Source of the DNA: Epiperipatus broadwayi
Lineage: Eukaryota > Onychophora > Udeonychophora > Euonychophora > Peripatidae
DNA length: 64,000 nucleotides
Assembly (NCBI GenBank): GCA_028023455.1
Contig: JAQFVV010012404.1
Location: forward strand, 13,193,421 to 13,257,420
Direction of reading: 5' to 3'
Of the stretch, positions 39,330 to 52,334 are shown piece by piece. Under the pieces are notes generated by a model, which was given only the letters and a program-made list of their open reading frames with translations, ran no database searches and was not told the origin of the DNA. Every line of letters starts with the position of its first letter. The first letter of the stretch is position 1. A program made the position numbers and the translations under genes.

Positions 39330-39530
39330 ACTCGAATGTGGGCCATTTAAAATTTGCGAGAGAAAAATTTAAATAAGCTTAGAATTTTTCTTTCAATGGC
39401 TAGCTATAGTTAGGTTAACTATTCAATTAACGGGTGCTAAATATTTGAATAGTTAATCGCTTAAAAAAATGATGTGGTGTTTAAATACCTTTAGCTTTAA
39501 GCCCATCACTTTACCACAATGCTAAACTAC
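39330..39530 (-). ncRNA. tRNA-like / SINE-like relic, minus strand
   Basis: Read on the minus strand, TAGTTTAGCATTGTGGTAAAG (about 39522-39502) resembles an A box, and CATTCGAGTTTCGGG (about 39352-39338) resembles a B box. They are ~165 bp apart, too far for a tRNA but possible in a degenerate SINE. A run of A's (39543-39560) lies next to it on the plus strand. Confidence 0.3.
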
Positions 39531-39560
39531 AACCACTCTATGCAAAAAAAAAAAAAAAAA

Positions 39561-42080
39561 AGACTTAAATAAACAACTCATCAACTGTCAGATGACAAGC
39601 CTATTTTTTTGTGATAGACTATCGGAGTGACTTTTGCTCTGGAGTGAGATATTTAAATCTGTTTTATCATTAATTTATATATAGGATTCTGACAAGTAAT
39701 TATTAATAATTAAAAAAAAAGATTTTGTCTTAGTTTCAGCTTTTGTGATGACTTGTCAGTAATATATTATCATGACCATCCAACTATATTCAAATTTTTG
39801 TCTTTTACTCTTCTTTAAGATCAATCACCTATATTTTTTCTCCCTATTTTTTTTTCATTCTTCTCAAAATAAATATTTCAGAATCATCAATCTGTTTTTT
39901 CTTCATATTTATTTTCTTTGCTGTATATAAAACTATAATCCTTTTTTTTTAAAAAATTCTAGTCACAATAAGCAGAATGATCTCTAATTCTCAATAAATG
40001 CTAATTATAATTTTTAATTTATCTATTTTCCATCTTCAGTTATTTTTCAAAACAAGTCAAAAAAAAAAAAAAGTCAATATCTCACATCAGTCACAATTAG
40101 AAAAATTTATGCAGATTTTACGGTTTTATGTTACATGCATAATTGTGGGATTAAATAGGTTTTTGTCATTCATTTTATCCCAATAAAACATAGATGTATT
40201 CATTATACAAACAAATAAAAAACATTCATAATAAAAAATAATCTAAGAACTGATCACAGAATCCCACAAATTAATCCAGATAACAGCAAAACAAAAACTA
40301 ACTGTGTTAACAATAAAATTAATTCTAGAATCTTTTCAAAAATCGGATCTAGCCCCATTATTTTGATGGTTACATTAGTAGAATTTACTCCAAAAAAATA
40401 GATTTATCAATAAAAGATATTGCAATCTATCCATTTGCAATTTAACTATTATTTATTAATACAAAGATTGAATAAAATACTCAAAACTGTCCCTTATCAG
40501 CAATTTTCTTGACCTATCACTATCTCATCTTGGAGCTACTATAACCAAACGTTATTTTCTATATATTTTATTGATAGATATATCAGCTATAAATAATAAT
40601 TTAGACTCATAAATCAGAATTGCTAGCAATCTAAGCTTATTTACCTTTTGGTAACTGATATTATTGTAACTTTATTATACTCTACTAAACAATTATCAGT
40701 CATCTTAGGTACTTCTGCTAATAAATGTTGGTGTATATATTGGTTAACCCACTTTATTGTTTAATTAATAATACATATACTTCAAATTCCACCTTATTTC
40801 AATTCAATCAATTAAAATTGAAATTGTAAATAATATGTAGTAATTATTTAATATTTATATATTTAATTATGGTCTTTGTTTATTAGACAACTTAACAATT
40901 TATAAAACATCATAAAAGAATTTATAGAAATTTTGACCAGAAGATTGTCATATGTTTTATGTTTGTCCATAGCTACATAGGTTAGTGAATGTTAAATAGC
41001 AATTATGATACAGATAAGTAAAATGATTGTGGATTGTTCTCAATCAATTGATGGGTTCTAATAGGATCTAGGAAGATTAAATCCAATTAACTCTACTGTT
41101 GGATTTGGTAAATGAATACTCTAACATTGGATTGCTACTACATAATCTCCCATAAATATCAGACGCAACATGAAGTCATCTTATGTATACCCAATATGCT
41201 CAATTATTATCTAATGAAAACTTAAGTAATTAATAGATACAAATGATATAGTGCTATGAAATCCCCATCTCTAGAATTATCAGTTTTTGAGTTTAACCTT
41301 CATTGGTTTTTGAAGCTTATATTGGAATGCTTTAGTGTATGATAAATATAATTATAATTGTCTTTTGAAGTATGTAAGTATACATATTATAATGGTAAGA
41401 TTTGTACACTCACACAACAGAATCCAGAGTTTTGTCAAATTACCCAAGGCTGATCTGGTTGAGGGGTTGAGACTTCGAATCAGATTGCACCTCAGTTCCT
41501 TCACCAATGCTCCATGATTTTCTAGCCTATGGATAACAGATCATAGGTTATACTTACTATCTTTTAATTTGCATGCCATCAGTAGCAAAGGATGGAGTAT
41601 GAGACTCAGGAAATAACAACTAACTTAATACAAAGTTAACCAAACACCCACTCACTATGGCTGGCTAGATAATGCATATATCAAAAACTAAAAATAAATT
41701 AAAGTAGATTTGGGTAATATTTGAAACCAGTTGCGAATAACACATGAAACATTTATAAGTTTTAAAATATTTAATTATTAAAATATAAGCTAATTAATAC
41801 AATGGAAGTGCATTGGCATTTACATGCACAGGTGTTTTTACAATGATGAGCCAGATTAGATACAAGGTCTCATCTTTATGCACTTTAAATTATTTAATTT
41901 CTAAATTATTACAACATAATATTATCTACAGTTTCTAATCATGCCTTAATTATGCTATGCCATTCCTATAAGCTTTGCTAAAAGTTAAATCTTGCAAGAA
42001 TGATAACATTAAATATAATTTACTTATTAAAATTACATAATGAGCAATAAATGTGTTTCCTATTGTGATGGTATGAAAAA
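39561..42080. other. AT-rich stretch, no gene supported
   Basis: Short frames at 39998-40186 and 41335-41517 have no support. A B-box-like GACTTCGAATC occurs at about 41470 without a partner A box. Confidence 0.45.
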
Positions 42081-42094
42081 TAGAGCTTCTTTAA

Positions 42095-42150
42095 TCTAAC
42101 CTAGAGATGCAGGTAGAGGGGGTTCGAACCTCATCTACTTCTCCAGATTG
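42095..42150 (+). ncRNA. B-box hairpin (tRNA T-arm-like relic)
   Basis: GGTTCGAACC at 42121-42130 is a consensus Pol III B box. It sits in a stem-loop, GTAGAGGGGG ... CCTCATCTAC, with one mismatch. An A-box-like CTAACCTAGAGATGCAGG lies ~25 bp upstream, too close for a tRNA. Most likely a SINE or tRNA fragment. Confidence 0.35.
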
Positions 42151-44660
42151 CTACTAAGTGACTTACTCCCCAAACTCACTAGAATTTATTTTTAATGTAT
42201 ACTCAGTGGCCAGGGAGAGATAAGACCACTACATGAATTTTAACTAGTGGATATATATATATATATATATATATAAAATCAGATTTATATATGTGTGTCT
42301 CACAAAGAAAAACAAACAATACTACAAAGTTTTAATGATAGTGAATGACAGACAAAAAGAAACCTTTATTAATTATGCTAGCAAGATTCTACAAAGATTC
42401 ACTGATTGAGCTGCAGGCTATTACCCTACAACCATGTACAGACATATATGAAAAATCCCTTCTTTTGTAATGATAATGATAGACAAAAATTTATATTATA
42501 ATTTTTCTTAAAAATATTTTCAGCCAATGGATGGTTTACATAAAAACCAAGAGAGAGACATGATTCATTAACTCTATGGATGGGAAACATGGGAATAAAT
42601 AAGTGGTCAAACTCAACTAAATGCTTTTGGACAAGTTTAAATCACAGCCCTCTACTAATGATTAAAGAAATGAAATAGTGACCCCAGCAGAAATTTCCAG
42701 CTATGATTGAAACATTTCAATAAATTTGAGAAAGATTTCAAAAAAAAAAAATACAATACCGTGCACTAAGGCGATAGCATATTGTGGGCTGTGAGACTCG
42801 TGACATAACAGCTACCAAAAGGTTAATACAAGACCAGATAGCTCTCCGTCTCTAAACTGGGTTAGAGAGAAAAGTGGAATCCATTCGCTAAACGTGTGAC
42901 CCGGATTCAGAATACGGAGTTTTCTTGCTTATGTCCAGTTACGTACATTGAAATATCTGAGATAGATATGAGATCCAGAATTTTTATTTATTTTCATGAA
43001 GATCCATATGTATGTATATTAACCTAAGCAGACTTGGTAAAAGAGAAGCACTGTATACATGCTGAGATGCCCACAGATCACCCAGTGCACGAAACCATAT
43101 AAATATGGTCAAACGACCTTTAAATTTAAAAAGAAACCCTCTGCAATATATATATATATCAAACATTACTAAAAACTCAACCACCACTAAAAACTCCACA
43201 GAAAAATAATAGTAACTTTCCCTTTTATAAAATTCAGATCACTAATACAAGCGGGTGGATATTTTATTGATTTGGTTGAAGTTTAACCTATCTACCCACA
43301 GAGCCAACAGTATTTATAAACTTTACTATAGATACATATTGTCAAATGTACACTCTCTTATTATAAAAAAATAAATGCGAACGTTTATTTTATTTCACAC
43401 TCTTTAAAATGGAACTTTACATTCGTAACCCCTCATTGACGGAAAAAAATAAAGACATTGATCAGGATCTTTCCTTTTTATATACCAATATAAAAAAAAA
43501 ACTAAATTAAAAATCTTGGAAGTTTTATAATAGAATCTTTATAGTTATTCGAAAGAATCTTTAGCAATTAAATATTGATTTTAAGAATAGGATTTGCACT
43601 TTCTATGATTTGCTTCCTTTTCTTTCTAAGTAAAATATCTATATAAAATAAATGCTTAATTATGGGTGCATAATGGCGGAAAGTTAAATGACACATTTTC
43701 AATTAAATTAAAAAGAACTATTGGCACCATTATATGTAATAAACCACCATCCATTACAATATTTTAAAAAAGGGAGAAAAGAAAGCAATTAATGAAATAT
43801 AATTTTACACGACGCGAACATATAGATTTCAAAAATATATATAAATAGAATAACAAAGCAGATATTTAAATTTACATTGAGGAAATATAAAACATATTTC
43901 AAATTATGGAATAGTTACTGGTAACTAGAAGGCTGGTGTAAGAATGGAAGCTGTTGATATTGCATGGCAGTTCCTTTTTGAGTCTTGATGTTATTTCACA
44001 TTTCCATTGAAAGAATTTTGTATTAAACAGGGTAGGCATTTGTTGAGCATTTTTCTTGGTTCTTTGGCTGGCTCACATGTCTATGACTCCAGTCTCAGGA
44101 ATGGGCAGGAGAGTGAAAGCAAAAAAAAAAAAAGCACTCATTTCTTTTTATAGAGTAGCTCATTTTGTGATTTATGGATATATATGCTGAACAGAAAGAA
44201 AAAGACTATGGCTTGAAGACAATACAGCAAGCTTTCCCAGCAAATTATCTTGTAAATTTCAGCAAACTTTTTTCCAAAAAATTCTGAATAAAAGCTAATT
44301 CTTCAGCAAGACTACCGTAAGCATAAGACCCAGAACAAAAGAAAAAGTCTTTATTTATACCCTTTTCAATTCTATTTTTAATTAGACTACTTATTAGTAG
44401 CCTATTGTTTCAAATTTTTCGTTATCAATTTTTCTTTCAATTAAAATGTTTCATACATTAATTGCATTCTTTAATGGATTCTATTTAATTAAGAAAATTT
44501 ATCTTATCTAATTCTGCCAACATATATTTTAAAAATAGTTACAAATAAAAATTTAAACTTTCTATATTTTATTTCATTAAATCTTTTTTTCTTTAAACAA
44601 TTTCCTTCTTTAACTTATGTAACTATTTGTGCAGATGATAATTTATTTTAAGAAAGAAAC
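42151..44660. other. Gene-free stretch with a G+C-richer island at 42.76-43.10 kb
   Basis: From about 42763 to 43100 the base composition rises well above the surroundings (words such as GTGCACTAAGGCGATAGC, ACGTGTGACCCGGATTC, CAGATCACCCAGTGCACG). All frames have stops within 75 codons, and no RNA or repeat family is recognised. A second milder patch lies at 43930-44110. Elsewhere AT-rich; (TA)n at 42250-42273. Confidence 0.4.
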
Positions 44661-44663
44661 ATA

Positions 44664-44719
44664 CATTCACTGTGGTTGGAGTTAGGGTCTTAGCTAGTCC
44701 ACAGTGAATGGTGAAGCCA

Positions 44720-44758
<39 letters not shown>

Positions 44759-44765
44759 GCTTCAC
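44664..44765. repeat. Two adjacent hairpins around a (TA)n tract
   Basis: CATTCACTGTGG (44664-44675) and CCACAGTGAATG (44699-44710) form a perfect 12-bp stem with a 23-base loop. GTGAAGC (44711-44717) and GCTTCAC (44759-44765) form a second stem directly abutting it, with a (TA)n loop at 44721-44753. No function known; could be the end of a foldback element. Confidence 0.8.
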
Positions 44766-46640
44766 TATGCAGATCATTTTATATAAACTAGATCTGAGGT
44801 TCTGATCAATGCTGAACTGAATAATAGAGTGGAGAGATGAACTGGTATTTGTAGCACGATGACTGGAACCATAGCACTAAGACTAAATTAAAGAATGGCG
44901 GTGCTAATGTATCATTACTCACAGGCTTCAGTACCGTGTATTCAGTGCCCTAAAACCAAACAGCTTTCTACATTAATAAAAAACAATAAGTTCAGGAGCT
45001 TGGATCAGCAACTCAAAGTATTCTGACCTTAAACTCAATAATGTGCTCACTGCTCTAATGTGAAATTATGGAGGGATAGGCCTTATTAATAGCAGACCCT
45101 TCAGAGATATAGCAAGTTGTTGGACACTCTACATGCTTCATAAAAATACATTTGCAACAATTATACAAATACTAATATGTATTTTTAATAACTAAATAAA
45201 TGTGCATAAATTATATGTATAGTTTCAGTCAGCGAAACTACTTTATCCCAGATCATGATTTAGCATACTTAAAACATGCTAAAAGGATTAATCCTTTACC
45301 TGTTAATTGCATTTAGAAATCACCCTGATTTTAGATCCCATTCATTATTATTACATTTACTAAACATCATTTGCATTATCTCTTGGCCAATTTTGGTCAC
45401 ATTTTTTCCATTTTATGCTTATTTTATAGTAAATTCGAAATTTTAAATTTTAGTTCTAAAAAAATCTGCATCTAGTGATATATTTTGCAAAATATATATA
45501 TATTTTCATTGCTGCATATTGGTATATAGCACAGCCTCTTTTCTCTGGTTGGTTGGATGAATGTCAACTCAAGGCATTGTTCTCCAGGTGTTTCTAAATG
45601 TCAAAGTCAGAAATAAAAAAAAATGTTTTACATGTTTGTAATTGATTTTGATCATAAATAAATATATTTATTGTAATTTTTTACATTCATAATTAAGATT
45701 TTACATTACTTTATTAAAATATAAAGTTTGATTTGAAAATTTTTAAATTTCACAAGAAAAATAAGCATGGGAAAGTAACCACTCTTCAAGACAAGTGAAT
45801 AATATTGACGACTACTGACTGTAATTTGTTGATAAGAACAAAATGCAATTATATTTTATAAATTTTTATAAATTTTATAATTACTTTTTACAGGATATTG
45901 ACTAGTAATAAGTCTAGATTTAAATTTTTATTTAAAATATTTACTTTTAGATCAAGAATATGCAACAGAACTGAATAATCAGACATCATAATTTATAAGA
46001 AACAAACAAAAAAAAAAATAACTGGCATTCATGTAATGATTGATTGAAATATAATTCTTTTGTTTTACCACTGAATATTTTTCAAATGTTTTTTTTATAT
46101 TTTTTTTCAATTATTAACATTATTTTTAATTTTTTCTTATATTTAACCAATTTGAATCTAAAATTATTCAATTTGTAGAAACTGAATTGAAACAATTCTG
46201 TGTATTTTAGATTAATATTTTATGAATAGAAACAGACTAGAAATATAACTGATGAATAATAGTTCTCAAATTTTTATGTAATGGACAAATATAAAAATTA
46301 GAGAGACTTTGTAAAAGTTATACAAGTTGATGAAATCAGCTATAGGATATTATAATTTACTTCAGGAAACAAAACTTATTTTTATTAATCAACTTTTTAA
46401 TGGCCAAATATAAGAATTAAGTGATGATGCTTATTATTAAGAAAACACAATTAGTTCATTATCTCTTTTATGGGCATTATATTGATGAATAATCAAACTA
46501 CACATTTCAGTGACAATGGTTGGTTCTGGAAATAATAAAGCAATGAGTTAAATAAATTTTAGAATAGAAAGAGTAAAATATTTCCACTATAAAATGGTTT
46601 TTCCATTAGATAGTCATACTATCCAATTCCTTGAAAGTCT
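44766..46640. other. No gene supported
   Basis: 44766-45120 has moderately higher complexity but no open frame; the rest is AT-rich. Confidence 0.45.
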
Positions 46641-47036
46641 CAAGTTACTCTATTACTATATTCATCATTTTAAACCATTATTGATCAATTGTGAATAAAG
46701 TTCTCTCAAATTTTATTCCAATTTTTCTAATCCATAGTTTCTTTTCTTCCATCACATTAGCAAACTTTTTTATTTTATCCAGTTATCTTATATGTGGTCT
46801 GTACTTTACAATTCTTGAGATTTAGATTATCATGATTTCTAACAATATATACAACCTAGCCCCATTTCATTCTCTTAATTCTTTTAAAGATATCATCATT
46901 AATACTTGTTTATTACCTCACTCTTCTATATAATTTTTGATTTTTTCTTGTTACTTCTAAAATATATCTTTTCATATTTCCAGAATAGTCTAAGGTCTCT
47001 ACATAACTCTTTTATTAAATGTTCAAGTCTCATATC

Positions 47037-47128
47037 CATAAATATTGACTAATAAAACACATCTATTAAAAACTTTCATTTTCATAAATATTGACTAATA
47101 AAACACATCTATTAAAAACTTTCATTTT
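47037..47128 (-). repeat. Perfect 46-bp tandem duplication in RTE copy 3
   Basis: Units 47037-47082 and 47083-47128 are identical; the element copy at 61.95 kb has this segment only once. It breaks the frame (46 is not a multiple of three) and lies next to the foldback insertion. Confidence 0.93.
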
Positions 47129-47289
47129 CATACACATAATATTTAGTAATAATCATATGTTGGCCTAGTTTCATCATCTATATTAAACTGAATATCTTTA
47201 GAAAAACTCAAACTTTATTTAAATTTTCCAAATATATTCAACTATTAGTAATAACTCATGGGTTAATATATAATACAATATTTTTCATA

Positions 47290-47870
47290 AAAGTAAAGTT
47301 AATTGGTGGCTTTTAAACATTATACTATGTTAATTTATGAGTTTATTTATCCTTTTTATGTTAGCAGCTTATTTGAATTTTCTTCTTTGTACTTTTTTTT
47401 CTCTACCCAATATTTTATAAATACCCAATTGAACATATGTTCATTAGTACACATGGTCTGCTACTTTAGACATGTCTAGTTCTCCTTTTTAAGCATCAGT
47501 TTATGCTCTTTCAATCACTTTTTAATTGGCAACTATTTTCACCAATGTATCTTCGTTCACATTCACATAATATTTCATAGATAAAGTTTTTGTTTTTAGC
47601 AAATATCATGTTGAATGTAGAAAAAAATACATTGGTGAGATAGTTATTGAAAAGGAATTGAAAAAGCACAATGTATTGCTTAGAAAAGAGAAAACAGATT
47701 TAAAGTAACAGACAATGATTAAAAAAATACAAATTTATAGTGAATAGAGACTGAAAAAGTACAAAGAAAAAAATTCAAATAAGCTGCTCACATGATAATG
47801 GTAAATAACCTCATAAGTCTATCTAGTATAATACATGATATTCTAAAAGCTACTAATTAATCTTGCTCTT
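47290..47870. mobile_element. Foldback/MITE-like inverted repeat inside RTE copy 3
   Basis: The left arm (~47298-47570) and right arm (~47615-47870) are reverse complements with ~80% identity: AGCAGCTTATTTGAATTTTCTTCTTTGTACTTT (left; compare CAAAGAAAAAAATTCAAATAAGCTGCT on the right) and CACCAATGTATCTTC / ACATTGGTGAG near the centre. The outer match extends to GGTGGCTTTTAAACATTATACTATG on the left and CATGATATTCTAAAAGCTACT on the right. RTE sequence resumes on either side. It has no coding capacity, so it would be mobilised in trans if it is a transposon. Confidence 0.65.
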
Positions 47871-47871
47871 A

Positions 47872-47940
47872 GGAAAAGTGGAGAAATCAGGAAGACTCTT
47901 ATGCATAAGATTCAGGTTCATTTCCCAGAATTGTATTAAA
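47872..47940 (+). ncRNA. tRNA-like relic at the edge of the foldback
   Basis: GGAAGACTCTTATGCATAAG resembles an anticodon arm, and CAGGTTCATTTCCC at ~47911 a B box with correct spacing (~20 bp). The D arm is poor and the acceptor stem does not close. Probably a tRNA-derived SINE fragment. Confidence 0.35.
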
Positions 47941-50445
47941 CTCATGCCAGTAACACCTAAAGAAGAATAATATCACTCAAAATATTGTGTTATATAGTAA
48001 CCTGGGTGCTATTACTAACAGTTAAATATATTTGGAAAGTTTCAATAAAGTTTGAATTTTTTAAAGACATTATATTAGATGATATAAATAAATAGTCCAA
48101 CATAAAATTGCTACTAAAACGTCATCATCACAAACTTTCAAACAAACATAGACATATTTATTTTTAATACCAAATTATTTCTATAAAAAGCAATCCATTC
48201 AATTTTAAGATTATTTCATCCTATAAGTTTCGACCTGTGTTAATAATCTGACTAAAGTATTTGCAAGTACTAATTTCTTTTAATTAATAATTATAAATTT
48301 TTATTTTCTTCTAAATACATTTATTGAACATTATTTTAAACTATTTTAACATTTCTCTTTAGTTTTATTTTCTTACTTTCATGTGATAATTCTTGAAACA
48401 TTTTGTGAAACTCTGAAGACTTATGTATAAAACAATCACATCATATGGCTTAAATAATGTTTTACTTTTTCTCCTTTCTCATTTTATACTGTAAAAAATT
48501 TTGGAAATATGAAATCACTCTATTATGCATCCTTCTCAATGTTAATCTTCTTAGTCTCACCATGTAATCTAATTACTGCTGCTTTAGTTTTATAACTGCT
48601 TCAGAATAATAAAAATATCCTGGGTCTATGTATAGATGATTCAAAATTTTAATTATCATAGAAATTTTGCAATCAACCTAAAGCATAATGGTAACTCATA
48701 TTCATTGATGATTTCTATAACTTCTCTCAGAGCTTGATATGATCACTGTACAAAAACCATTTTTAAATTCAGCTTGTTCTTTTAGTTGATTAGAATTCAA
48801 AGATTACTATAAACAATTTAGAATTATCTTGGTAAAGATTTTGACTGATAGATTATCACTTTCTTAAGTATTATTATCTGATATATATTTATCATATAGA
48901 TATTTGATACATAGCTCTGCAATATTTTTAATTTTTTCAACTGCTTCTTCTAAAAGATTAATAATAATTTTATCATTTCCCGAAGCTTTGCCTTCTTTAT
49001 AGATTTAATTGCATGCTTCACATTTTCATTTAAAATAAACTTGGCAATTTAGAAGATATTAATTGTAGAGGATATTTTATTTGCTTGTTTTTTATTACTG
49101 TATAATTTTTATATAACTCTACCACACATTCTATGTTGTTTATTTTTTAATAATACTCTCAACTTTTCTTCTTATTGTCAAAACAACTTCATTTCCAAAC
49201 AAAAGTTATTGTTTTACCATTTTGAAATTTTTAATTTCTTCTACAGCTTTTCTTACCAATTAAAAATTATGTTTTCTTATATCATTATTAATTCTTCTTA
49301 TATCATTTTAAAAAACGCTTAAAATATTCAATTCTTTTTAAGTGATAATTTTAAAATATTTTTACATTCCTTCTTTTCTTCATATACTATCTTGTATTAC
49401 TGCGTTAATGTTGCTTTTTTATAACAGCATCTTTTTTGCAATTATTAATAAATTATTAATTATTATTTATTTCAATCAAGTCTAAAACATCGAATGATTT
49501 TTAAGTTTTAATCTATATTCACTGGAGTGTTTCTAAAGATTGGAAATATCAATTATTAATAATATCTCTCTGACTAGTTTCAGTTTCTCTAGTTTTAAAT
49601 AAATATTTACCTTACATTTTATTAACCAATGATCACTTCTTCTATTAAGAATATTACAATTTTGAAATATATATTTTCTATTATCCAAATAAAATCCAAT
49701 CCTGCAGTACCTTCATTTGGATGCTTCCATGTCCATATCCATTTAGTATTTTTTTCAAAAAAGATTTTTTGCCATACAATTTTATAATGTTATTTGATCT
49801 GATCAAAATCATATGGTATATTTGTATGGAAATCCTTTACTTATTCATCACAATGAGAATCTGTTGAGGCATAAAACTAAATTATCTGCATTTGATATCT
49901 TTCATTGATTTGAATAGCTAATCTTACCATTTTGTCTGATAGATCATCAATCTCCACAATGTTGATCTTCCATTTTTTATTTATAATAAATTCCACTACA
50001 CTAGTTATTCTTTTGTAGTAAAATACATCTCCAAAAAGAATTGCCTCTTTACCCTTTTCTTTAAACTTTAATAAAATTCAACAGTGTTCCATTTAATATT
50101 AGATACTAATTCTTACAACTTTTCTTGAAAGTGATCTGCAGTTTATGTGCTTAAATAAAATATTTCACCAAATAGCAGCCTAGATTCACAATCAGCAATT
50201 TTTAGCACTCTCTGCCTTATTCTATTTCAGTCAATGACTTTGCAATCTTTTGTGAATAAGAGTCATAATTTAATTTTGTCTGTCATGATAGTAAATATCT
50301 ATAAAAAGATCAATCCCACATTTATTCTACTTCTAAAAACACAACTGATATTTTAGTTAAGGACTATTAGGTAACTGAAAAAAAAGAACATGATATTTCA
50401 TCATCTTAAACTTTGAGGTGAAAGCCAGTAACCTCACCCGACTAT

Positions 50446-51248
50446 GTCTTTTTTTGTATTTTGTGGCAGATTTTTAGAATTTATAATTATTCTGCATAAA
50501 GTTATTATTATTGTTGTTATTTCATTTTCTGCTGTGGTTTAAATTATTATAGCTGTTTTGATATTTTTTCTGAATGACAATCATTCCTCATATTTTATTT
50601 TTGATAAATTTATTTCATAAATAAATCATATAAAAAGGTATTTTATATTCATAAAATAAACATTTTATAGCTTCTAGTTGCATGTATTTTCAACCATTGG
50701 TGAAATTATAATTCATATCTCAAAATAGACAATAATAAGCTAATCAATACATTTCATTTTTTCATTTAAAAATCAAAAACAAAAAACAAAACAATTGATG
50801 AAAATAAGAAATATATTTGAAAACATAAAAATAGTATAATTTATTTAAAAAAAAAAGCCTGAAAATAATATATTTATTAAATAAACATTGATTAAAAAAC
50901 AAATATTTTTAATAATTGTCATCAATGCAAACATTTTGAGAAAAAATATGATAGTACTTGCTATTATTACTTATTTAACTTTTTATGTAAATATGTTTAA
51001 CTTCATTACAATTATTGAAAATATTTGTTTTTTAATTTTTGCTTATTTACTACATATATTATTTTCAGGTTTATTTTCTAAATAAATTATATTATATTCA
51101 TGTTTTCAAATATTTTTTATTATTTTCATGTTATTTTGAATTGCTTTCATTGAAATCATGTGTTGCCATCACCAGTTCTCATTGAATGTTTGCATTGATT
51201 ACACTTATTAAAATATTTGATTTTAAATTATTGTTTGTCCTATAAATA
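50446..51248. other. AT-rich stretch, no gene supported
   Basis: A 65-codon frame at 50888-51085 is Ile/Phe-rich and unsupported. Confidence 0.45.
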
Positions 51249-51573
51249 TATGAGGGGTTATCCAGAAATAAGGAATCATTTTTTTCGAGGTTGAGCAAAT
51301 TGTAGTACATGTTTCTGCCATTAGATGTCTCTTTGTTTGCCAATTTAAATATAGAAGTTTTAAAAAATATATATTTTGTTGGATGTATGTTAATGTAAGG
51401 ATATTTTATAACTAAGTTGTATGTAAGATTAGTTCATTTTTTAGAAAGTTTACTACTAAAGAATTTTTTTTTAATTAAAAAAAAAAAAAAAGATAAGGTT
51501 TTGGAGGCAAGGTCGAAAGACACATGGTTATCAATTGATCATTTTTGAAAGAAAGTAAAGTTTTTATCTTTCC

Positions 51574-51958
51574 ATGCAAAGGGGTTTGAAGAGTAGGAGA
51601 GGAAATATAAAATTAAATATAGGGCAGATGACTTCAAAAATAAGAAATATGGATTGCATTTGTATTCCACAATGCATATATAATAGTCAGAAAGAAATTA
51701 GGCATGCTGTTATAGAGTGTACTGAATGTGATATGGTTTATCACTTAATGTTTAAATAAGACTAGGAAGGATGTGACAGATTTATGGTTATGTAGGCAGT
51801 GTGTAAATGTAAAGAGAAAGGCAGGAGAAATAAAGCAAAATGTAATTGAGGAAGATAGGATAGAGTATGGTGTTAGTGGAGTGACAGGAGATATGAGTGG
51901 AAAAATTAGTAGTGCAATGAAGATGGTTAATCAAAGAATAAATACAAGAGGTAAATGA
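51574..51958 (+). pseudogene. LINE ORF1 with PHD-type zinc finger (frameshifted)
   Basis: Two consecutive frames (51574-51759, 61 codons; 51773-51958, 61 codons) together give a Cys/His series of the form C-x-C-x3-C ... C-x2-C ... H ... W-x-C-x2-C: CICIPQC, IECTECDMVYH, then DLWLCRQC at the start of the second frame. This is the PHD/RING-like pattern, with the typical Trp before the last Cys pair. In CR1-group ORF1 proteins such fingers probably help bind RNA or chromatin. A frameshift near 51757-51775 removes the Cys expected between His and Trp or hides it. Downstream Lys/Glu-rich sequence continues to ~52250, beyond which the frame is lost near the GA repeat. Confidence 0.6.
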
Positions 51959-52265
51959 TGTAGAAGCAAAATTAAAATTGTTATAGATAAAGTGTGAACA
52001 GATAAGGAAATTATTGAATAGGAATGATAAGGAAGTCCAGAAGGTGGTAGAGAATGTTACAGATGAAGCAGAGAAAGTAGACTATGAGACAGAATTAATA
52101 AGAGAATAACTAATTAAAGAATGTGGAGATATAATTGCAAGGAAAAATAGAAACAGGTATGAAAGAGTATGTTTGCTTGGAGCTAAAATTAGGGATGTTA
52201 CAGTTAAAATAAAGAAGCAAGAAAATAGAGATGTGTATATTATCAACTAATAATTTGTCAGAGCC

Positions 52266-52268
<3 letters not shown>

Positions 52269-52332
<64 letters not shown>
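52269..52332 (+). repeat. (AG)n microsatellite inside the LINE
   Basis: About 32 uninterrupted AG units between ORF1 and the endonuclease. Confidence 0.97.

Positions 52333-52334
<2 letters not shown>

Larger units (their letters stand above)
46690..50250 (-). pseudogene. RTE endonuclease-reverse transcriptase pseudogene (copy 3)
   Basis: A dead EN-RT coding region, interrupted by an insertion at ~47.13-48.1 kb. Identification is by collinearity with the other RTE copies in this window. No frame of 60 codons or more survives, so it is among the most decayed of the five copies. Confidence 0.65.
46645..50445 (-). mobile_element. RTE-type LINE, copy 3: near full length, minus strand
   Basis: Read on the minus strand this copy is collinear with the 59.0 kb copy: the 5' leader (ACCTCAAAGTTTAAGATGATG at ~50415), ATCATGACAGACAAAA at ~50287, the ACTGCAGATCACTTTCAAG endonuclease start at ~50140, the GGATATGGACATGGAAGCATCC block at ~49730, the SDH end at ~49635, then RT parts and a C-terminal part. 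It ends in CAATAATGGTTTAAAATGATG with a degenerate ATG-type tail at ~46645-46675. Stops and frameshifts are frequent. A foldback repeat and a tRNA-like element interrupt the RT region at ~47.13-48.1 kb, adding about 1 kb. Confidence 0.75.
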
